Positions 56,263 to 64,000 of a stretch of 64,000 nucleotides of DNA are shown here, piece after piece. Position 1 is the stretch's first letter, and the number at the start of each line of letters is the position of its first letter. A model generated the notes under the pieces. The model made no database searches and had not been told where the DNA came from. It worked only from the letters and a program-made list of their open reading frames with translations. The DNA lies in contig NC_134124.1 of the NCBI RefSeq assembly GCF_040939455.1, forward strand, positions 31,943,138 through 32,007,137, read 5' to 3'. Source of the stretch: Microcebus murinus (lineage: Eukaryota; Chordata; Mammalia; Primates; Cheirogaleidae). Position numbers and translations under genes: made by a program.

Positions 56263-56799
56263 CTATCAATTGATCCCAACAAGATAAAGAATCAGAACAT
56301 CAACAGTTACGAGAGTCTCAAAATGTGATCTCTACGGTAATACTCATCTCCTCTCTTCTTAGGTGCCTTACGTTTCTCTTTGGAGCTGAAAATCTCCAGG
56401 CAAGAGCTCAATCCAATGGCAAATGTCTCCCAAGGCCCCAGAGCCCAACTCCGAGGGACTCAGAGTCACTGTGCCTTCTTGCCAGAGCATAGGAACAATG
56501 GGATTCTATTGTACATGCTTATTTTAAACACCTTACTTGCTGTGGATCTAGGGCTCAAAGGAGTTAAATATCTGTGATGAGTTAAACAAAATTTGGTCCA
56601 CAAATCGAACTGTCCCAGATAAGAAATTTTAATGCTGGATTAAGAATAACGGTTTCTATTATCCCACCAAAAACACGAAGGCTTCTCTGGGCTGGTTTTT
56701 GCTGCCTTGAATTTATTCTTCTTGGCTAAGATATAATCATGCTCTTTCATTCAGGGTTTTAGCTGTTCTCTAAATGCTGGAGTCCCTTGGTTCTTAAAG

Positions 56800-56935
56800 T
56801 CATTCATCCTTTCACTCAGTCATTCACTTATTCATTGTTTATTGAATACTTACTATGTACCAGGCATAGGAAGAATTCTGGAAAACAAAACAGTGAACAA
56901 GGCAGATTTGACCTCTTCCTTTACCTATGTATCTT
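56800..56935 (-). repeat. L2 LINE 3' fragment
   Basis: CATTCACTTATTCATTGTTTATTGAATACTTACTATGTACCAGGC then AACAGTGAACAAGGCAGATTTG, the common antisense L2 end. Confidence 0.75.
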
Positions 56936-57145
56936 ATAGAGTATTGTGGGAGAAAGACAACTGAGTAGACTGAACTTAGGGTGGAGTGGTTTAAGAAATA
57001 TACAAAGCCTGATAGAAGACCTCTAATACAATCTATAACGCTGTGTCATCTTGGCCTAGAAGGAATTCTACTTGTTACCCTTTACAACTTCCAACCCTAG
57101 CCACAAGTTCTAGGACGGGGCACTTACCTCCAGCCTCTCTTTACC

Positions 57146-57479
57146 TTTTTTTTTTTTTTTGAGACAGAGTCTCGCTCTGTTGCCCAGGCTAGAGTGAGTG
57201 CCGTGGCGTCAGCCTAGCTCACAGCAACCTCAAACTCCTGGGCTCAAGCGATCCTCCTGCCTCAGCCTCTCAAGTAGCTGGGACTACAGGCATGCGCCAC
57301 CATGCCCGGCTCATTTTTTCTATATATATATTAGTTGGCCAATTAATTTCTTTCTATTTATAGTAGAGATGGGGTCTCACTCTTGCTCAGGCTGGTTTCG
57401 AACTCCTGACCTTGAGCAATCCTCCTGCCTCGGCCTCCCACAGTGCTAGGATTACAGGCGTGAGCCACCGTGCCCGGCC
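57146..57479 (-). mobile_element. Lemur-type Alu SINE, full length
   Basis: Poly-T, GAGACAGAGTCTCGCTCTG, lemur linker TATATATTAGTTGGCCAATT, end GTGCCCGGCC. It forms an inverted pair with the Alu at 55941-56232. Confidence 0.95.
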
Positions 57480-57664
57480 TGCCTTTAGATAATGCTGTAT
57501 CATATCTTTTTCAGACAAAGGAAGTCAAATTTACCTGCTTCTTCCACTATTTTTCTCATTTCACGGGATTTACTTTAACTAATCAACTGGTATTTGTGAA
57601 GCACTCACGCTGTTGGCCACGGGCAGATAGCAACGAGTGTCCCAGGGGGTGCTGCTGTACTATG

Positions 57665-57800
57665 TGTGTTCCTTGTGCATGAGTGTGTCTCCCTCTGTAG
57701 ACAGAAATTCTCCAGAGCAGGGACTGTGTCTTATTCATCTTTTTATTTCCAGGACTTCCTTTTGAAGGTCTGGCAAGAGTAAGGGATCAATGATGATTTG
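57665..57800 (+). repeat. L2 LINE tail
   Basis: TTCTCCAGAGCAGGGACTGTGTC, TTCATCTTTTTATTTCCAGG and GTAAGGGATCAATGATGATTTG mirror the L2 3' end. Confidence 0.7.
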
Positions 57801-57825
57801 TGGAAGGAAGAATACAAAATGGGAA

Positions 57826-57958
57826 GAGCAGAAGGAAAGAAGGAAAGGAGGGAGGAAAGGAAAAAGAGAGGGAGGGGGAGAAGGCAGGAGAAAGAGAGGG
57901 AGAAATGGGTGGGGGGAGTTGGGGGGGAGAGGGAGGGAGGGAGGGGGGAGAGAGAAAG
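57826..57958 (+). repeat. Polypurine (GGAA/GGGA)n tract
   Basis: About 130 bp of nearly pure purine on the plus strand, going from GGAAAGAA-type units to G-runs (GGTGGGGGGAGTTGGGGGG). Triplex and G-quadruplex potential. Confidence 0.88.
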
Positions 57959-57980
57959 CTACATGAGCACCAGGCAGACT

Positions 57981-58122
57981 CAACCCCTTTCTTCTTCTTC
58001 TTTTTTTTTAAATTTCAGAATATTATAGGGGTACAGACACTTTGGTTACATACATTGCCTTTGCACGGCCCCATTCAGAGCTACAAGCGTGCCCGTCCCT
58101 CAGAGAGACGCGACCCCTTTCT
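57981..58122 (-). mobile_element. Short 5'-truncated LINE 3' end with target duplication
   Basis: Insert 57993-58110: reversed, it ends in CCTATAATATTCTGAAATTT plus an A-rich tail. It is flanked by CAACCCCTTTCT and CGACCCCTTTCT (12 bp, one mismatch). The 3' sequence resembles the L1 3' UTR found in lemurs, from memory. Only about 118 bp was inserted. Confidence 0.7.
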
Positions 58123-58594
58123 GTAGGCAGTGCCTCCAGGTAGCGCTTAGCAGACAGGGGTCCAGTCCACCTTCCTCCAGCGCAGTTCAGAACTGACCCG
58201 CTCCACCAGGAACGCAAAGCAGGAAAGGCTGGAGCACGTGCTGCACCTTGGGGAGGTGATAACCGCATGTGCCTAGGTGAGAACAAGCAGATTTCCCCAA
58301 ATCCCCCTTCGAGAAGCAGAGTCCCCATTCGTGAGGAGGCCAGCCACCCCTGCTGTGTCAGAGGCGGCTTGCATTGCACGGAAGGCACCTCCGCCTTGCT
58401 AAGCCCCGGGACAGGCACTCAATTCACCTGCCTGCTTAGCCCGCAGGACTCTGCCTCTTTGCGCCCACTTCACCTGCCTGACTCAGGCCCCACACTTTCT
58501 CAGCAACTGCAGTCTCCTCACGGGCCACCCTGGCTTCAGTCTGTCCTCAGCGGGCCACCCTCCCCGCTGCTGCTGGAGCTGCTTTTTTACATGA

Positions 58595-59062
58595 AAATCT
58601 GGTCGAGCCACTCCTTTATTAGAAACCCCTCGGGGGACCCCTGTTGCTCCAGAGATCAAGGGGTTCAAGGTCCTCCCACCCCGCAGCTCCCAGACTCACC
58701 AACCTCACCTCTCTTGCTGGCTGTGGGCCAGCCACAAATCTCCGACGAGCGTCAACTCTTTCACACACCTCTGTCCCTTTGCGTCTGTTGGCGATTTTTC
58801 ACATGCTGTTCCTTCTGCTTGGAGTGCCCTTCCCCGGGGTGAACTCCTACTCATCCTTCAAGACCCATTCGTGTCATTTCCCGAATGAAGCCAGAATCAA
58901 ACCTATCTCCCCAGGCTTTCCCACATGCTTGTCCTTACTGCCAGTGAAGCCCACGCCCCACGGCTGGTGTACAGGCTACCCCCCAACTAGACTCTGAGTT
59001 CTTTGGATACAAGGATGACATCTTACTGTTTCTATAAGTATAGCAATTATAATAAATGCTAT
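58595..59062 (+). mobile_element. L2 LINE 3' region
   Basis: GAGCCACTCCTTTATTAGAAACCCC, TCACATGCTGTTCCTTCTGC, TTGGAGTGCCCTTCCCC, CTACTCATCCTTCAAGACCC and ACTAGACTCTGAGTTC: L2 landmarks over about 470 bp. Confidence 0.85.
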
Positions 59063-59144
59063 TTTCATATGAAATATTTTAATAATTGTACATGATTTCT
59101 GGTATGTAATAGACCATCAGCAAACACTTGTGAAATAAACAAAC

Positions 59145-59600
59145 AAATTCATTCTTTCAATACATTTTTTGTCAACTTTACTCTCTGCCATGAGCCATTT
59201 GGGTACTGGGGACACCACAGTGACTGAAACAGGCATACACATGTTCGTTAACTGTGACATCCAGAGACAAGGTGACAATACAAGAGCGAGAGAGTTTCAG
59301 AGAGTGATATGCACTCTAAAGAAGTGTAACTGGGTAATGGGTTAGAGAGGGAGGGCAGTGGGGGGCAGAAGGTGGCATTTGGGCTGGGACCTGAAGGATC
59401 AGAAGGAGCCAGCCATGCAGAGGTCTGAGGGTGAAGCATCTCATGCAAAGGCAGCAGTGAGTGCAAAGGCCCTGGGGCAGGCAGGGACTTGGGGGTGTTC
59501 CAGGAATGCAAAGGTGCATGGGAAGCATGAGATAGTCGGGGAAGCCAGATCATGGAGAGCCTTGCAGGGCATGGCCGGGAGTGTGGACACTGTTCCGGGT
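59145..59600 (-). mobile_element. L2 LINE fragment (antisense)
   Basis: CATTTGGGTACTGGGGACACCACAGTGACTG, GGCATTTGGGCTGGGACCTGAAGG, GTGAGTGCAAAGGCCCTGGGGC and GATCATGGAGAGCCTTGCAGGGCATGG are standard antisense L2 phrases. It lies opposite the preceding copy. Confidence 0.85.
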
Positions 59601-60290
59601 GCAATGACAAAACGCATGGCCGCTGTGATCAGCAGGCAGAGATGCTACCAATGAATGGGTGCTGTGTCCCTCCCTACAGCTCCCTGGCCCTCACACAAGA
59701 TTACCGCCTGCCCACCGGGGCGGGGACGGCCCTCATTAATCTCAGGAAGCAGGAGGGCGGGCAGACGCGGGCAGCGCAGCCACACAGACTAACTAGGAAA
59801 CACAAAGGCTGCCTGCCCAGCTTTGTTTTGAAAGCGTCAATTCCAAATTCTGCTAGCTGGCAGAGACAGGGGTTATTGATTTTCCCTTCTGGAATGCATG
59901 TCCTACAGAGTCCTCGCAAATAGAAACTGAAAAACAGAGGAAAACATAACTGCTGAGAAAGACAGGGCAAGGGGACTTTTTTTTTTAAAAAACGATCTAT
60001 ACTGCTTTCTGTCTCTTTCTTATTATGCCTTGCTGGATTGTGGAGTGTCCGCTCTCCTTTTTCCCCAATACATTTCTTTTGTTCCCCTCTCTCTGTCTTT
60101 CTCATTACGATTTCTTTGTCTTTCTCTCCATCCCACTCTTGCTCCCTGTGTCTTTGCATGGTCGCTAGCACCGCGTTTGCATACAGTAGGCATTTCCTAC
60201 TGGCGTAGGGAATGGTGGTCTCTCCACTGGCCAGTTTCTCTGAGGGTCTCTTCCTCCAGATCTATTTTCCATCGAACTGCCCATCTCTCC

Positions 60291-60630
60291 TTTTTTTGTT
60301 TTTTTTTTTTGAGACAGAGTCTTGCTTTGTTGCCCAGGCTAGAGTGAGTGCCGTGGCGTCAGCCTAGCTCACAGCAACCTCAAACTCCTGGGCTCAAGCG
60401 ATCCTCCTGCCTCAGCCTCCCGAGTAGCTGGGACTACAGGCATGCGCCACCATGCGCGGCTAACTTTTTCTATATATATATATTAGTTGGCCAATTAATT
60501 TCTTTCTATTTATAGTAGAGACGAGGTCTCGCTCTTGCTCAGGCTGGTTTCCAACTCCTGACCTCGAGCAATCCGCCCACCTCGGCCTCCCAGAGTGCTA
60601 GGATTACAGGCGTGAGCCACCGCGCCCGGC
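60291..60630 (-). mobile_element. Lemur-type Alu SINE, full length
   Basis: Poly-T, lemur linker (TATATATATTAGTTGGCCAA), end CGCGCCCGGC. Target duplication CCATCTCTCC (60281-60290) / CCGTCTCTCC (60631-60640), 10 bp with one mismatch. Confidence 0.95.
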
Positions 60631-61839
60631 CCGTCTCTCCCTAAACATAGCACCTCTCGCCCTTCTAGGCAAGCAGTGAAGAGTGGGACCAGCCCGTCAA
60701 ACCAGCTTCCAGTAGTCGCACAGAGTGGCATCCCCAGATAATTACTTTTTCTCGCTTCTTTGGAGAAGCAGGAAGCAATTAGGGGCTTCCTTCCGCTGTC
60801 TGGAGGGGCAGGGTGCCAAGCTCCCCCATTGTAAGCATCGCGCTCATAGTTCCTCAGTTCCACGGGGCTCAGCCACCGCGGCCTGCATCGGCTCCTGCAG
60901 AAGTTGCACACCTGCCTACTTGCTCAGGGGAATAAGGACTCTGCCCTCTAGCAGCTTCTATGGCTGCTTTTCCATTGCTCCTGTTGCTGGCAGGGCTGCG
61001 TGGGGAGGCGTGTGTGTAGATAGAAGTGTCTAGAGCTAGAGCCCAGCACATGGCTGGGTGTGGAGGTCTAGGCCTAATTTTGTCTGCTGACTTTTACCAA
61101 ATGACACACAATGATGGAAACTTAATTTTATCACCTGGAAAATGGGCGCATTCCAGTCTCTTCCTTCTTGAAGGGGAATGTCAGAACAAGCAAAGAAAAT
61201 CTATGTCAAAACTACATTATTTTTGAAAAAAACAGTTCTTGATTTTCTCCTTTGAATAAAGCATATGGCATCACGGATAGGCCCCATTGGTTGTCATTTC
61301 ACATATCATTTAGTTTGAAGCCTGATACTCCAATAATTTATCTTCTACTCCTATTTTTCTTAAGTTAATAGTAGAACAGTGTTGTATTCCCTGAGCTCAC
61401 AGACATGATGGAGAAGGCTGGGGCTGGGGGTGGTTCTCACATGCACTGATGACAAAGATGTGCACCTCTGCATTTAAAACGTGCTATTCATCATTCACAA
61501 GGTAGACAACCCGCACGTGGGTAATTGAGGTCTGGTAGTAGGAGGAATGTTTCCTTAGCAGGTTTTACACACATTTAATTTCTGCAAAGTGTCTCCTATT
61601 TTCCATGTGCTGATGCATATTTAAACGTACAACCTCCTTCCCACCTCTGCCTAGACTCTTCCCATCTGTGAATTTGCTCCTCAGCTCTGGCCCTACATCT
61701 CCAATCACCCACATGACATTTTCTCCCAGGGCGATAAGATTATTCGGTCTAACTCCCTCTTACGAAATCAAGAAAGCTGAGGCCCAGAGATGTAGCGTGG
61801 CTTTATCAAAGTCCTTCGGCCAGCAGGAACAGGCCAGGA

Positions 61840-62075
61840 AGTCAGATTGACAGACTTCCTAACGCAGACAAGATGCTTTGTCCACAATGCCTGTTGAAGA
61901 CCTGCCATCACTCCAGACCCAACTCATCATTTTAACGGACGGCTCTTCCTCCCCATCTTCCCATTTCTATCAGCTCCAAGAAGGCAGAGCTCACAGTTCT
62001 ACGTATCTTACTCTCTGCTGTTTCCCCCGGGACTGGCATCTGGTAGGAACTCAAAACATACTTCGATGGCTGCGT
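61840..62075 (+). repeat. L2 LINE 3' fragment
   Basis: CAGCTCCAAGAAGGCAGAGCTC, CTCTGCTGTTTCCCCCGGGAC and GGCATCTGGTAGGAACTCAAAAC track the L2 tail. Confidence 0.65.
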
Positions 62076-62644
62076 GGGTGAACGGCTATGAGACTCTGCC
62101 CTCTTTCTCTGTACTGTCTGAACGGGAACTCATCACTTGTGCTTCTTTTTCCCTGGCCTCTAACAACTCATGGATGGCCAAGATCGTTGACTTTGTCTGC
62201 AGCGACTGTTTGCTCCAGACGCCTCCTGCTCGCTCCCCCGTGTGACCCCGGCCCCTCCCGTGAGACCACGGCCCCATCTCCTGCTGCTGGCCTTTCCTCC
62301 TCTGGTCCTCGCTCCCTCTTCTAGAGTCAGAATTCTCATCACGACCTGTCCCACCATCCACAAGCCATCCACCGCCTCTCCAGCCCACCCTCCTTTCAGG
62401 CCAGGCCCTTGCCCACTTGGTCCCCGTCCCCTTCCTAACCTTATTACCTACCTGTCCGCCTCAGAATCTCGCCACTCCTACAGGGAGCCTCATTTGTGTC
62501 CCTTGAAAGACAACCTATTCAGTCTCTCCTCCACACTTCACGCACACTGTGTGTGTGTAACGTTTACTTACTCTCTGAATTCTCATAATCCTTCAGGCCC
62601 AGCCAAAGTCTTTACCATTATAACAACAAAGCAATACAGCAGCC

Positions 62645-62880
62645 ATAGTAGCTAGAACTTTCTAAATCCCTGCAATGGGTCAAGCACAGCACTACGTCAT
62701 TCGTACGTATTATTTTTTTGTTCACAAAAACCCTAGGAGGGAAATCTAGTCATCACCCTCATCTTACACGGTGACCATCTAGGCTCAGAAGTGCTGAGTG
62801 AGTTACCTTAGGTCACAGACTTAGCACCTAGAACACATGAAATCCACACGTAATTCTATCAGAACGCAAAAGCGTGTTTC
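62645..62880 (-). repeat. MIR SINE fossil
   Basis: GCAATGGGTCAAGCACAGCAC, CATCACCCTCATCTTACACGG and GAGTTACCTTAGGTCACAGAC: antisense MIR. Confidence 0.75.
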
Positions 62881-63599
62881 TAACTGCCGGGCCACGTTGC
62901 CTAAGCCGTTCTTCTCTGAGTTCTGACGGCCGTCACTACGCACGGGCCCTCCTGTGCCAACTTCCGTGTCGACAGGTCTTTTACTAACCAGTCTCTTGCA
63001 TGCACACATGTCCTGTCCCCAGTCATACCGTCAGCCGCTGGAGAACATGAATTACACGTCTACGGCCTCACAGGTCCTGCCGGACAGGTACCTGCCGACT
63101 GAGCTGATGGAAGTGTAAAGCCCTCGATCTCCCTTGGGTTTTTTGGGTAAATTCATCTTTAGGCAGTGAGTTTGCTCCTTTCCTTCCTTCCCCCAGGGAC
63201 CAAGTGCTAGTAGTGGGTACAGACAAGAGAATGTCTTCCCTGAGTTCAGGCTCCTGACGATGCACATTGGCACAGAACAGAGAGGGTGACAGCAGGTGCT
63301 GGAGTGACTTAGGAGTCTGCGTTCGCAGAATCTTGAAACTTTTAACTCCTGAGGTCTTTGCGTGGTGAGAGATATTACAGGGAAAAACCAAACCAAAACA
63401 AAACCTCAGAAACCCCAGCAACTATTGAGAACCGTTGTGGGATTTAATCACTTTCTTGAGAATCAAAAATGCAGTTGGCCATTATACAGCCCTGCTTGTA
63501 CATCACTACAATATGTTGTTTTTGTTAACTGACTCATTTAAAATTAGTGTCATGGGATCCGACAGATGTTATCACTTTATGTAGGTAAAATGTTCACCT

Positions 63600-63720
63600 T
63601 GGTCTCCATTGTCAGAAAGCTGGTTGACCTTGAGTTAGTCACTGTCCCTCTCTGGGCCTTCATTTTCTTGTGCCCTGACATGCTAGGATGCTAATTAAGA
63701 TAATCTGTTGGTTTGAGTTC
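63600..63720 (+). repeat. MIR SINE fossil
   Basis: GTTGACCTTGAGTTAGTCACTG, CCCTCTCTGGGCCTTCATTTTC and GATGCTAATTAAGATAATC: MIR centre and 3' part. Confidence 0.7.
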
Positions 63721-64000
63721 ACATACACAGTCTTGCATTCTTGGAATCCAAGGAACAAAATGCTAGAAAGGTACTCTGAAATGTTAAAAGTGCCAGCCCA
63801 AGGTAAGAGAGTGTCCCTTATTATTTTTGTTAGTGGTTTTGAAGGTTTGGTTTTTCTATACCTTGCTTTCTCAGGGAGATAGAGTCAGGAAATTATTTCT
63901 TGCGTGAGGCCTACACCTGTCCTACAAAGGAACTCTCAGTCTCCGTGGCTGCTCCACCCCACCTTCTCCTGCTCTTGGACAAACATTCCCAGAGGAAGCA

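Noticed and set aside
58267..58842. 191-codon plus-strand open frame
   Set aside because: It overlaps the L2 fragment from 58595 and has Pro/Ser/Leu-rich chance composition.

Overview
The window is mammalian nuclear DNA, almost certainly from a strepsirrhine primate, most likely a lemur. It holds one recognisable gene, a piece of SLIT3 on the minus strand. The organism call rests on the Alu repeats. Five full-length copies carry an AT-rich linker reading (on the element's minus strand) TTAGTTGGCCAATTAATTTC..., which I know from lemur-type Alus and not from human AluS/AluY. Older AluJ-like copies and common mammalian repeats (MIR, L2, L1M, MER5A, MLT1) surround them.

Three SLIT3 coding exons are visible, in transcription order 28633-28704 (72 nt, a leucine-rich repeat), 8197-8268 (72 nt, the next leucine-rich repeat) and 2018-2181 (164 nt, the cysteine-rich C-terminal cap of the first LRR domain). 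They join in frame through phase-2 introns with canonical GT-AG sites and encode one continuous LRR-LRR-LRRCT stretch of about 103 residues. Everything else is intron: at least 35.3 kb upstream of the first exon, 20.4 kb and 6.0 kb between exons, and at least 2.0 kb downstream. I found no start codon, 3' end, promoter, second gene, RNA gene or retrogene. The many 60-200 codon open frames look like chance.

Layout: 1-8.2 kb holds the LRRCT exon, MIR and MER5A fossils and a lemur-type Alu beside the second LRR exon. 8.2-28.6 kb is an intron with many MIRs, two inverted MIRs abutting an MLT1 LTR, two hAT relics and one Alu. 28.5-28.9 kb is a locally CpG-rich patch around the first LRR exon, with a UG-repeat just inside the following intron. 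About 29.0-36.5 kb is nearly free of recognisable transposons and is the best place to look for conserved regulatory DNA. 36.5-64 kb is repeat-dense: L1M tails, a short hAT element with intact 8-bp target-site duplication, an LTR-like block, nested Alus inside L1M, MER5A and MIR, and a cluster of L2 and Alu copies at 55-61 kb.

No undescribed biological system is evident. The most useful leads are the UG-repeat and CpG patch beside the LRR exon, the repeat-poor 7.5 kb, the well-preserved hAT element, and the lemur Alu series with its nested insertions. All repeat-family calls and all comparisons with other SLIT proteins are from memory, without database searches.
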